Below the pieces are notes generated by a model, which saw only the letters and a list, made by a program, of their open reading frames with translations, was not told where the DNA came from and did not search any database. A program made the translations under genes and the position numbers. From an uncultured Oscillibacter sp. (GTDB lineage: Bacteria; Bacillota; Clostridia; Oscillospirales; Oscillospiraceae), in contig CAMXNV010000138.1 in the NCBI GenBank assembly GCA_947245315.1, forward strand, positions 1 to 5,762: a stretch of 5,762 bases of DNA, read 5' to 3'. Every line of letters begins with the position of its first letter. Position 1 is the first letter of the stretch. Below are positions 1 to 5,554 of this stretch, one piece after another.

Positions 1-25
1 GGCGAGCCCCTAGGCCCTCCCCTTT

Positions 26-50
26 CCCCGGAACCGCCGCGGTTCCGGGG
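26..50. repeat. GC-rich perfect palindrome (hairpin)
   Basis: CCCCGGAACCG (26-36) and CGGTTCCGGGG (40-50) are perfect reverse complements around a 3-base loop, giving an 11-bp stem. Neither strand has a T-tract after the stem, so it is not a canonical intrinsic terminator. It could still pause transcription or stabilise a 3' end, either of the metal transporter mRNA (minus strand) or of a gene beyond the left edge. Confidence 0.7.
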
Positions 51-54
51 GGAT

Positions 55-76
55 GGCCCGGTCTGGGGACCGGGCC
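55..76. repeat. Second GC-rich palindrome (hairpin)
   Basis: GGCCCGGTC (55-63) pairs perfectly with GACCGGGCC (68-76) around a 4-base loop. It lies 4 bases from the palindrome at 26-50, so the two would fold as tandem hairpins. No T-run follows on either strand. A short stretch after it (CCGCCCTTCT, 86-95) recurs in the larger repeat at 112-194 and may be the remnant of another copy of that element. Confidence 0.6.
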
Positions 77-111
77 CCACAGGGCCCGCCCTTCTATCGA
101 CAGAACACCCC

Positions 112-194
112 GTAGGGGCGGACCTATGTGTCCGCCCTTCTTCCGAAACCCGGGCACTTCCTGTAGAAGGGCGGACACGCAGGTCCACCCCTAC
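112..194. repeat. REP-like long inverted repeat, 30-bp arms
   Basis: The left arm (112-141, starting GTAGGGGCGGACC and ending CCGCCCTTCT) and the right arm (165-194) are reverse complements at 27 of 30 positions around a 23-base spacer. Each arm is also an internal hairpin: GGGCGGAC/GTCCGCCC at 116-123/130-137 on the left, and the same with one mismatch at 169-176/183-190 on the right. This palindrome-within-palindrome layout is typical of REP/BIME-type intergenic repeats. From memory, GTAGGGGCGG palindromes are frequent between genes of GC-rich gut Clostridia. No ORF of its own is visible, so any mobility would need a transposase acting in trans. It lies 41 bases past the permease stop codon and could protect or terminate that transcript's 3' end. 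Confidence 0.75.
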
Positions 195-235
195 AACCCT
201 CTCCCCCTATAAAATGCGCATTCCGGCGCTCCCCC

Positions 236-1054
236 TCACCCCCGCCGTCTCCGAACCGTCCCCAGGGCACAGGCCGCCAGGAACAGCGCCAGGTTCGCCG
301 CCACCACCGTAGCCCCCACGGGGGTGGAACAGGCAAAGGACACCGTCAGCCCCAAACAGAAACACAGCACCGACGTGACGGCGGCGCACAGGGTTACCCC
401 CCGGAAGCTCCGGAAGAGCCGCATAGCCGTCAGCGCCGGGAAGATCACCAGGGAGGAGATCAGCATGGCCCCCATCATCCGCATCCCCAGGACGATGGTC
501 AGGGCCGTCAGAATGGCCAGCAGGGCGTTGTAGCGCTCCACCTTCAAGCCCGTGGCCCGGGAGAAGCTCTCGTCGAAGGTCACGGCGAAGATCCGATGGT
601 AAAACCGGATAAACAGCACCAGCACCGCGGCGCAGAGGACCACCGACAGCCCCACGTCCGCCGGGCTCATGGCCAGGACGCTGCCGAACATATAGTTGTC
701 CACATCCGCCGTCATGCCGGAGGTCCGGGAGATCACCAGCACCCCCACCGCCAGGGAGGAGGCGCTGACCACGGCGATGGCGGCGTCGCTGTTCCAGTGG
801 GGGCTGTCCGCCACCCGCAGCAGCAAAAAGGCCGCCGCCACCACCACGGGAATGGAGAAATACAGCGGCGTGAACCCCAGGGCCACCGCCACCGCCAGGG
901 CTCCGAAGGACACGTGGCTCAGCCCGTCGCCGATCATGGAGTAGCGCTTCAAAACCAGGGGTACCCCCAGCAGGGCGGCGCACAGGCTCACCAGCACCCC
1001 CACTGCCAAGGCCCGCTGAATAAAGGGGAAGGAAAACATCTCCAACAAGCTCAT
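236..1054 (-). CDS. Metal ABC transporter permease (ABC-3 family, ZnuB-like)
   Basis: Integral membrane subunit of a zinc/manganese-type ABC importer (272 aa), expected to form a homodimeric channel in the cytoplasmic membrane. About eight hydrophobic segments are visible. ABC-3 landmarks in order: LKRYSMIGDGLSHVSFG (residues 35-51), DESFSRATGL near 161-170 (the loop contacting the ATPase), GAMLISSLVIFPALTA (195-210) and STPVGATVV near 243-251. The length is normal for the family. The start is ATG at 1054, preceded by GGGAGG at 1062-1067 with a 7-base gap; an in-frame extension further upstream only reads through the ATPase gene. The start overlaps the ATPase stop as ATGA, indicating translational coupling. 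The metal cannot be fixed from sequence; the region around MTADVDNYMFGS (114-125) resembles clostridial zinc-type permeases as I recall them. No solute-binding protein gene is present nearby. Confidence 0.93.
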   Translation of the reverse strand: MSLLEMFSFPFIQRALAVGVLVSLCAALLGVPLVLKRYSMIGDGLSHVSFGALAVAVALGFTPLYFSIPVVVAAAFLLLRVADSPHWNSDAAIAVVSASSLAVGVLVISRTSGMTADVDNYMFGSVLAMSPADVGLSVVLCAAVLVLFIRFYHRIFAVTFDESFSRATGLKVERYNALLAILTALTIVLGMRMMGAMLISSLVIFPALTAMRLFRSFRGVTLCAAVTSVLCFCLGLTVSFACSTPVGATVVAANLALFLAACALGTVRRRRG

Positions 1055-1764
1055 TCCGCCGCCTCCCGAAACCGCCGCCCCAGAGGGGAGGCCAGATACT
1101 CCGCCGGCGTTCCCAGGAAGGTCCCCCCACGGCCAATGTGCAGCACCGTCCCCGCATCCCGCAGGGCGGGGCGCAGGTCGTGGGTCACCATGACCACCGC
1201 CATGCCCTCCTTCCGGTTCAGGTAGTTGAGGGTCTTGTAGAGGTCCTGAGCGGCGGCGGGGTCCAGGCCGGTGACGGGCTCGTCCAGGATCAGCAGCCGC
1301 CCGGCGGCGCACAGGGCCCGGGCCAGGAGGACCCGCTGCTGCTGGCCCCCGGAGAGGTCCCGGTAGCATTCATTCCGCAGCTCCAGGACCCCCAGCTTCC
1401 CCAGGTTCATCAGGGCCTGGGACCTCTGGGCCGCGGTGTAGAAGAACCGGAGCCCCTTCCGGTTCAGACAGCCGGAGAGGACCACCTCCTCCACCGTGGC
1501 GGGGAAGTCCCGCTGGGCCCGGGTCTGCTGGGGCAGGTAGCCCACGGCTCCCCGCTCCAGCTCCGGGGCCCTCTGAATCTCCCCCTCCAGGGGCGGCAGC
1601 AGGCCCAGGAGCCCCCGGAGCAGCGTGGATTTCCCGGAGCCGTTGTCCCCCACCACGCACAGGTAGTCCCCGCTCCGGATCCGCAGGTCCAGGTGGGACA
1701 GGACCCTCTGCCCCTCGTAGCCCAGGGACACGTCCCGGCAGACGACCAAATCAGCGTGTTCCAT
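1051..1764 (-). CDS. Metal ABC transporter ATP-binding protein (ZnuC-like)
   Basis: Cytoplasmic ATPase (237 aa) that powers the permease encoded immediately downstream. All ABC motifs are intact: Walker A GDNGSGKST (39-47), Q-loop Q79 in YLPQQ, signature LSGGQ (137-141), Walker B LLILDEP (157-163), D-loop GLD and switch histidine H195 in VTHDL. The domain fills the protein, as expected for the ZnuC/MntB class. The start is ATG at 1764, with a purine-rich GGAGGGGAGAGGAG Shine-Dalgarno just upstream, inside the last codons of the glycerate kinase gene. The 5' end overlaps that gene by 14 bases and the 3' end overlaps the permease by 4, so all three genes are very likely one transcript. Zinc or manganese specificity is inferred only from pairing with an ABC-3 permease. 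Confidence 0.95.
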   Translation of the reverse strand: MEHADLVVCRDVSLGYEGQRVLSHLDLRIRSGDYLCVVGDNGSGKSTLLRGLLGLLPPLEGEIQRAPELERGAVGYLPQQTRAQRDFPATVEEVVLSGCLNRKGLRFFYTAAQRSQALMNLGKLGVLELRNECYRDLSGGQQQRVLLARALCAAGRLLILDEPVTGLDPAAAQDLYKTLNYLNRKEGMAVVMVTHDLRPALRDAGTVLHIGRGGTFLGTPAEYLASPLGRRFREAAE

Positions 1765-2902
1765 GGGCGCTCTCCTCTCCCCTCCCCCGGCGGCGCAGCA
1801 GCCGGAGCACCGACTCCGTCAAAAAGGCCAGGTCCTCCCGGCAGGTCTGCCGGATCTCCGGGAAGGTGGTGATCCCCCGGACGGCGGAGAAGATGGCGGT
1901 GACGCCGCAGTCATAGACCGCCTCGGCCCCGGGCCCCACGGAGCCGCACAGGGCGGCGCAGGGCACCCCCTTGGCCTTGCAGCGGAGGCCCACCCCCGCC
2001 GGGACCTTGCCGTGGGCGCTCTGGCCGTCGATCCGGCCCTCTCCCGTGAGGACCAGGTCCGCGCCCTCCAGAAGCCCGTCGAACCCGGCGGCGTCCAGCA
2101 GCAGCTCAATGCCCGGGCGGAGGCTCCCCCCCAGGAAGGCCAGCACCGCCGCCCCCAGGCCCCCGGCGGCTCCGCTGCCCGGAACCCGGGCCACGGGACG
2201 CCCCGCCAGGGGCTCCAGCAGCGCCCCCATGTGGGCCATGCCCGCCTCCAGCGCCGGCTGGAGCTCCGGGGTCACCCCCTTCTGGGGGCCGAAGACGGCG
2301 GTGGCCCCCAGGGGCCCCGTCAGGGGGTTGTCCACGTCACAGGCGGCGGTGACCTCCAGGGGCGGCAAGGCCTCCGGGGGGACGATCTTCTCCATCCGGC
2401 CCAGGTTCCCCGCCAGGGGCTCCACCTCCTCTCCGGCTCCGTCCAGGAAGCGGAAGCCCAGGGCGGCGGCCAGGCCCACGCCGCAGTCGTTGGTGGCGCT
2501 GCCCCCCAGGCCCAGGAGCACGCGCTTCACCCCCCGGCCCGCCGCGTCCAGCAGTAGCTCCCCCACCCCCCGGGTGGTGGCCCGCAGGGGGTCCCGGACC
2601 TCCCCCGCCAGGGGCAGCCCCGCGGCGGCGGCCATCTCCAGCACGGCGGAGCCGTCGGGCAGGATGGTATAGCCCGCCTCCACCGGCGCGCCCAGGGGCC
2701 CGGTGACCCGGGCGGAGACCCGGCGGCCCCCCAGCAGGCGAAAATAGGACTCTGCCATGCCCTCGCCCCCGTCGGCCATGGGGATGGCCCGGACCTCCGC
2801 CTCCGGCAGCAGCCGGGCGATGACCTCCCCCTGGAGGGCGCAGATTTCCGAGGCGCTCATGGTGCCCTTAAAGGAGTCCGGCGCTAGAATGATCCGCTTC
2901 AT
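1751..2902 (-). CDS. glxK: Glycerate kinase (GlxK/GarK family)
   Basis: ATP-dependent kinase (383 aa) phosphorylating D-glycerate; family members GlxK and GarK make 2-phosphoglycerate, which enters lower glycolysis. Family landmarks in order: IILAPDSFKGTMSA at residues 4-17, MADGGEGM (42-49), LGGSATNDCGVGLAAALG (132-149), CDVDNPLTGPLGA (188-200) followed by VFGPQKG (203-209), GSGAAGGLGAA (242-252) and LVLTGEGRIDGQSAHGK (283-299). The length is normal (about 370-390). ATG at 2902 is chosen because the family N-terminus begins there and GGGAGGA (2911-2917) lies 8 bases upstream; an in-frame TTG extension to 3037 would run through the promoter and lacks homology-like sequence. The C-terminus is arginine-rich and runs 14 bases into the ATPase gene. 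Transcription likely starts near 2935 from the minus-strand promoter. The coupling to a metal transporter is unusual; glxK is one of two symbols used for this family. Confidence 0.95.
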   Translation of the reverse strand: MKRIILAPDSFKGTMSASEICALQGEVIARLLPEAEVRAIPMADGGEGMAESYFRLLGGRRVSARVTGPLGAPVEAGYTILPDGSAVLEMAAAAGLPLAGEVRDPLRATTRGVGELLLDAAGRGVKRVLLGLGGSATNDCGVGLAAALGFRFLDGAGEEVEPLAGNLGRMEKIVPPEALPPLEVTAACDVDNPLTGPLGATAVFGPQKGVTPELQPALEAGMAHMGALLEPLAGRPVARVPGSGAAGGLGAAVLAFLGGSLRPGIELLLDAAGFDGLLEGADLVLTGEGRIDGQSAHGKVPAGVGLRCKAKGVPCAALCGSVGPGAEAVYDCGVTAIFSAVRGITTFPEIRQTCREDLAFLTESVLRLLRRRGRGEESAHGTR

Positions 2903-2941
2903 AAAGGTGTTCCTCCCATTTGTTGGCAATTCATCAGGTCT

Positions 2942-2970
2942 ATTGTACCACAGCTTTCCCCAAGGTGCAC
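2942..2970 (-). promoter_or_regulatory. Promoter for glycerate kinase-transporter operon
   Basis: On the minus strand, TGgTACAAT (2950 down to 2942) is a good extended -10 element. The -35 position is poor (GTGCAC or TGCACC, about 16-17 bases upstream), consistent with an extended -10 promoter or one needing an activator. The predicted start near 2935 would give a leader of roughly 33 bases holding the GGGAGGA ribosome site at 2911-2917. Confidence 0.6.
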
Positions 2971-2979
2971 GGATTTTCC

Positions 2980-3007
2980 TCGACTTTTGGAAAATCTGTG
3001 TTACAAT
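2980..3007 (+). promoter_or_regulatory. Promoter for GH13 gene
   Basis: TACAAT (3002-3007) is preceded by TG at 2999-3000, giving an extended -10 element TGtTACAAT. TCGACT (2980-2985) matches TTGACA at four of six positions with a 16-base spacer. A start near 3014 leaves a leader of about 40 bases with AGAAAGGA at 3037-3044, 10 bases ahead of the ATG. No riboswitch-sized leader and no good CcpA cre site is visible. Confidence 0.65.
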
Positions 3008-3054
3008 AGGGGTTGTCACGTTCCACCCATCCGACAAGAAAGGACGATGCAGCT

Positions 3055-4365
3055 ATGTGGGCCAACGAAAGCGTATTCTATCAGATCTATCCCCTGGGCT
3101 TCTGCGGAGCGCCCAAGGAGAACGACGGCGTCCTGGTGAACCGCCTGGAAAAGCTGGCGGCCTGGGCGCCCCATATCCAAAAGCTGGGGGCCAACGCCCT
3201 CTACCTCTCCCCCGTCTTCGACAGCGACCGCCACGGCTACGACACCCGGGACTACCGGACGGTGGACTGCCGCCTGGGGACCAACCGGGACCTGGCCGGG
3301 GCGGTGAGGGTCCTCCATGACCATGGGATCAAGGTCGTGCTGGACGGGGTCTTCAACCACGTGGGCCGGGGCTTCTGGGCCTTCCGGGACGTGCAGGAGA
3401 AAAAGTGGGACTCTCCCTACAAGGACTGGTTCCACATCCATTTTGACGGGAACTCCAACTACAACGACGGCTTCTGGTACGAGGGCTGGGAGGGCCACTT
3501 CGAGCTGGTGAAGCTGAACCTCCGGAACCCCGCCGTGGTGGACTACCTCCTGGACTGCGTGCGGTTCTGGGTGGACGAGTTCGATATCGACGGCCTCCGG
3601 CTGGACGTGGCCTATAGCCTGGAGCCGGACTTCCTCCGCCGCCTCCGGTCCTTCGCCGGGGGACTCAAGCCGGAGTTCTTCCTGGTGGGCGAGACCCTCC
3701 ACGGGGATTACAACCGCTGGGTGGGGGACGATCTCCTCCACTCCTGCACGAATTACGAGTGCTATAAGGGCCTGTACTCCAGCCTGAACTCCATGAACCT
3801 CTTCGAGATCGTACACAGCCTCAAACGCCAGTTCGGCCCGGAGCCCTGGACCCTCTACAAGGGCAAGCACCTCCTCTGCTTCGCGGACAACCACGACGTC
3901 ACCCGGGCCGCCAGCATCCTGACGAACCTCCAGCACCTCCCCCTGCTCTACGGCCTCCTCTTCGGCATGCCCGGCATCCCCTGCCTGTACTACGGCAGCG
4001 AGTGGGGGGCCCTGGGGGAGAAGTCCCAGGGGGACGACGCCCTGCGCCCGTCCTTTGAAAAGTCGGAGTGGAATGACCTCACGGACCGGATCGCCGCCAT
4101 GGCCAAGGCCCACCGGGAGAGCGAGGCCCTGTGCTATGGGGACTTCAAGGACGTCGTTCTGACCAACCACCAGACCATCTTCCAGCGCCGGACGGACGGC
4201 GAGCGGGTGCTGGTGGCCGTCAACGCCTCGGACCAGCCCTACACCGCCCACTTCGACGCGGGCTGCGGCCAGGCGGTGGACCTGATTACCGGGGAACCCC
4301 ACGACTTCGGCGGCGGCAGCGAGCTGCCCCCCTACAGCGTGGCGTTCTGGAAGTGCGAGCGGTAG
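3055..4365 (+). CDS. GH13 alpha-amylase-family glycosyl hydrolase
   Basis: Retaining alpha-glucan hydrolase (436 aa), probably acting on maltodextrins or related alpha-1,4/1,6 oligosaccharides. The (beta/alpha)8 barrel begins at once with YQIYPLGF (9-16). The four GH13 signatures are complete: region I DGVFNH (97-102), region II GLRLD (180-184, nucleophile D184, R182), region III VGE (E213, acid/base) and region IV FADNHD (276-281, D281). LYYGSEWG (311-318) is the usual late-barrel motif, and residues from about 370 form the small C-terminal beta domain. There is no signal peptide and no N-terminal starch-binding or neopullulanase-type domain, so a cytoplasmic enzyme using imported oligosaccharides is inferred. 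Exact specificity (alpha-glucosidase, maltogenic amylase or cyclomaltodextrinase-like) cannot be read from sequence. ATG at 3055 is preferred over an in-frame TTG at 3013 that falls at the transcription start. Confidence 0.93.
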   Translation: MWANESVFYQIYPLGFCGAPKENDGVLVNRLEKLAAWAPHIQKLGANALYLSPVFDSDRHGYDTRDYRTVDCRLGTNRDLAGAVRVLHDHGIKVVLDGVFNHVGRGFWAFRDVQEKKWDSPYKDWFHIHFDGNSNYNDGFWYEGWEGHFELVKLNLRNPAVVDYLLDCVRFWVDEFDIDGLRLDVAYSLEPDFLRRLRSFAGGLKPEFFLVGETLHGDYNRWVGDDLLHSCTNYECYKGLYSSLNSMNLFEIVHSLKRQFGPEPWTLYKGKHLLCFADNHDVTRAASILTNLQHLPLLYGLLFGMPGIPCLYYGSEWGALGEKSQGDDALRPSFEKSEWNDLTDRIAAMAKAHRESEALCYGDFKDVVLTNHQTIFQRRTDGERVLVAVNASDQPYTAHFDAGCGQAVDLITGEPHDFGGGSELPPYSVAFWKCER

Positions 4366-4367
4366 GC

Positions 4368-4706
4368 GTGAAAAACCAGAGACTGCGCCGCGTCCTTGTG
4401 AGGGCGGTCAACATCCTGTTTCGCCTTCAACAGGCCCTGGTCTGCGTGTGCCTCCTGAGCTTTGTTTTGGGCTTTTTCTTCGGCCTGGGACGCCAATTTC
4501 CCTCTTTGCGTCCGGTTCTGGAGAACACGGCCCTGTATTCGATGCTGCTTCTGGCTCCCCTGGAGCTCCTGTTTGCCCTGGCCGCGCTGGTGAAGCTCCT
4601 GGCCAAAATAGAGGAGGTTTCCTGGGGATTGCTGCTGGCCGCCTTGCTGAGCCCTGTCGCCGCATACTTCGCCGCGTGCGTCTCTTATGGCGCGGCGCAT
4701 TTTTAG
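4368..4706 (+). CDS. Small three-helix membrane protein, unknown function
   Basis: Hypothetical protein of 112 aa that I do not recognise. The N-terminus is basic (KNQRLRRVLVR), followed by three hydrophobic segments at about 24-41, 54-77 and 85-107, and ends GAAHF. The basic leader suggests a cytoplasmic N-terminus by the positive-inside rule. GTG at 4368 starts 2 bases after the GH13 stop. There is no strong Shine-Dalgarno (only GGTAGG overlapping the stop), so expression probably depends on ribosomes ending the upstream gene; a second GTG at 4398 is possible. Third-position GC looks somewhat lower than in the flanking genes (many CTT, TTT and GTT codons). No catalytic motif is visible. It could be a membrane partner or merely a passenger of the sugar gene. 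Confidence 0.7.
   Translation: MKNQRLRRVLVRAVNILFRLQQALVCVCLLSFVLGFFFGLGRQFPSLRPVLENTALYSMLLLAPLELLFALAALVKLLAKIEEVSWGLLLAALLSPVAAYFAACVSYGAAHF
4670..4704 (+). terminator. Putative intrinsic terminator of GH13 operon
   Basis: CGCCGCG (4670-4676) pairs perfectly with CGCGGCG (4691-4697) across a 14-base loop. The sequence CATTTTTAG follows, with five T residues at 4700-4704. The stem lies within the last codons of the small membrane protein gene and its T-run reaches the stop codon. The 7-bp all-GC stem followed by a T-run fits a Rho-independent terminator, although the loop is long and the T-run short. Confidence 0.45.
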
Positions 4707-4731
4707 AGCCGCCAAAAACGCCTCCATTAGA

Positions 4732-4778
4732 ATACGGAAGGGCCCCGGGGAACAGGCAGTCCCGGGGCCCTTCAGTAT
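4732..4778. terminator. Strong hairpin between convergent genes, likely bidirectional terminator
   Basis: GAAGGGCCCCGGG (4737-4749) pairs perfectly with CCCGGGGCCCTTC (4761-4773). One G/A mismatch further out, ATAC (4732-4735) pairs with GTAT (4775-4778), giving 17 pairs around an 11-base loop. It lies between converging genes and starts at the GNAT stop codon on the minus strand. T-tracts are weak: only a T-containing CGTATTCTAAT follows on the minus strand, with nothing T-rich on the plus strand. Terminator function is therefore inferred from position and stem strength. Confidence 0.6.
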
Positions 4779-5275
4779 CATGCTTCCATGCGGCGGCAGT
4801 ACAGCAGTTCGCCCAGCGGCTTCCCTCCCACATCGTTTTCCATTCGGGTTCCGCTGTAGCGAAAGCCGCGCTTCTCGTAAAACGCCCTGGCCCTGTGGTT
4901 GTCCTCCAGCACCCAGAGGAGGATGTCCCGATAGCCCAGGCCCGCCAGCCGCTCCACCGCCGCCGCCAGCAGGGCCGTTCCATAGCCCCTGCCCATGTAC
5001 GCCGGGAGCAGGTAGAGGGCGATGATCTCGCCGAAGCCCGGCCAGTCCTCCCAGCGGGAGGGACTTACGCAGGCCGTCCCCACCAGCCGCTCTCCCTCCG
5101 CCAGCACCAGGGACTCCCAGCCGGACCCGTCCAGGGTCTTCGCCCAGCGCCCGGCGGGGATGCCGTCCAGATACGCCTGGGGGACGATGCCCCGGTAGGC
5201 GAACTTCCAGCTCTCCTCGTAAATCCGGCTGAGCTCCAGGCGGCTGTCAGCTTCCCTCAGCGGCCTGATCTCCAT
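4778..5275 (-). CDS. GNAT family N-acetyltransferase
   Basis: Acetyl-CoA-dependent N-acyltransferase of the GNAT fold (165 aa, usual length for a single domain). Motif A, which binds the CoA pyrophosphate, is seen in YLLPAYMGRGYGTALL (88-103) with G95-R-G97-Y-G99. Motif B follows as WVLEDNHRARAFYEKRGF (121-138). The N-terminal MEIRPLREAD and SWKFAYRGIVP (22-32) are typical of this branch. The substrate cannot be assigned; amines, antibiotics, peptides or protein N-termini are all possible. The ATG at 5275 has an AGAGGGGGG-type Shine-Dalgarno about 8 bases upstream. The gene starts inside the GIY-YIG gene (29-base overlap), so the two are probably co-transcribed and coupled. The stop codon abuts the hairpin at 4732-4778. 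Confidence 0.92.
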   Translation of the reverse strand: MEIRPLREADSRLELSRIYEESWKFAYRGIVPQAYLDGIPAGRWAKTLDGSGWESLVLAEGERLVGTACVSPSRWEDWPGFGEIIALYLLPAYMGRGYGTALLAAAVERLAGLGYRDILLWVLEDNHRARAFYEKRGFRYSGTRMENDVGGKPLGELLYCRRMEA

Positions 5276-5528
5276 GTGACGTCCCCCCCTCTTCTATCAG
5301 CGCCAGCTTCTGGGGGCGGCTCAGGCGCTTGATGGCCGCCTCCCGCTGGAGGGCGGCGGACTTGTCCGGGACCTCCTCCCGGTAGGCCAGCGCCACCGGC
5401 AGGCGGCTCCGGGTGTACTTGGCCCCCCTGCCCCTCCGGTGGGCCTCCAGCCGCCGGGGCAGATCGTTGGTGCAGCCGGTGTACAGGGTCCCGTCCCCGC
5501 AGCGGAGCATGTAGACCGTCCAGCCCAC
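5247..5528 (-). CDS. GIY-YIG nuclease superfamily protein (UPF0213, YazA/YhbQ-like)
   Basis: Small single-domain GIY-YIG protein (93 aa). Visible landmarks are VYMLRC (5-10) and LYTGCTND (15-22), which stand for the GIY...YIG strands, then RRLEAH (25-30) with the conserved arginine, GAKYTRSRLPV (35-45) and REAAIKRLSR (62-71) with the putative catalytic glutamate E63. This order matches the UPF0213 group (B. subtilis YazA, E. coli YhbQ), thought to act on DNA but with poorly defined roles. GTG at 5528 is preferred because AAGGGAGG at 5536-5543 lies 7 bases upstream and the family starts just before the VYxLRC strand. The alternative ATG at 5546 (99 aa) lacks a good ribosome site and would place that site inside the coding region. 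The 3' end overlaps the GNAT gene by 29 bases. Confidence 0.9.
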   Translation of the reverse strand: MGWTVYMLRCGDGTLYTGCTNDLPRRLEAHRRGRGAKYTRSRLPVALAYREEVPDKSAALQREAAIKRLSRPQKLALIEEGGTSHGDQAAEGS

Positions 5529-5535
5529 GGCGCCG

Positions 5536-5543
5536 CCTCCCTT
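5536..5543 (-). promoter_or_regulatory. Ribosome binding site deciding the GIY-YIG start
   Basis: On the minus strand AAGGGAGG precedes the GTG at 5528 by 7 bases and contains the GGAGG anti-16S core. It overlaps the codons just after the alternative ATG at 5546, which argues for initiation at GTG. Confidence 0.6.
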
Positions 5544-5554
5544 CATGGTGCTAC

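Larger units (their letters stand above)
2940..3009. repeat. Imperfect inverted repeat spanning both divergent promoters
   Basis: The arm at 2940-2965 (beginning CTATTGTACCACAG) and the arm at 2984-3009 (ending CTGTGTTACAATAG) are reverse complements at 21 of 26 positions, with 13 of 14 at the outer ends. The 18-base centre contains the small palindrome GTGCAC (2965-2970). Each outer end coincides with one of the two -10 elements. The symmetry may simply reflect two good copies of an extended -10 consensus, or it may be a shared operator. Confidence 0.55.

Noticed and set aside
207..1157. Minus-strand frame in another phase over the permease gene
   Set aside because: Glycine/arginine-rich shadow. 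The permease frame has proper transmembrane segments, ABC-3 motifs and a ribosome site.
1763..2557. Long plus-strand frame opposite the glycerate kinase gene
   Set aside because: Low-complexity G/Q/R/P-rich translation, antisense to an intact glycerate kinase; no ribosome site or family motif supports it.
3011..3030. Possible CcpA cre site near the GH13 transcription start
   Set aside because: The GTTGTCACGTTCC stretch misses the central CG and flanking positions of the cre consensus in every alignment tried.
2903..3054. Riboswitch or Zur/MntR-type operator in the divergent intergenic region
   Set aside because: Predicted leaders are only about 33 and 40 bases, too short for a known riboswitch, and no Zur or MntR-like palindrome is visible apart from the promoter mirror repeat.
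3016..4302. 428-codon open frame on the minus strand opposite the GH13 gene
   Set aside because: The product is rich in V, P, G and H with no recognisable domain. It lies wholly antisense to a gene with complete GH13 motifs and is a typical artefact of high third-position GC.
4448..5332. 294-codon plus-strand frame crossing the small membrane protein gene, the hairpin and the GNAT gene
   Set aside because: It spans two real genes and a terminator region on mixed strands, and the product shows no domain; it is a GC-bias shadow.
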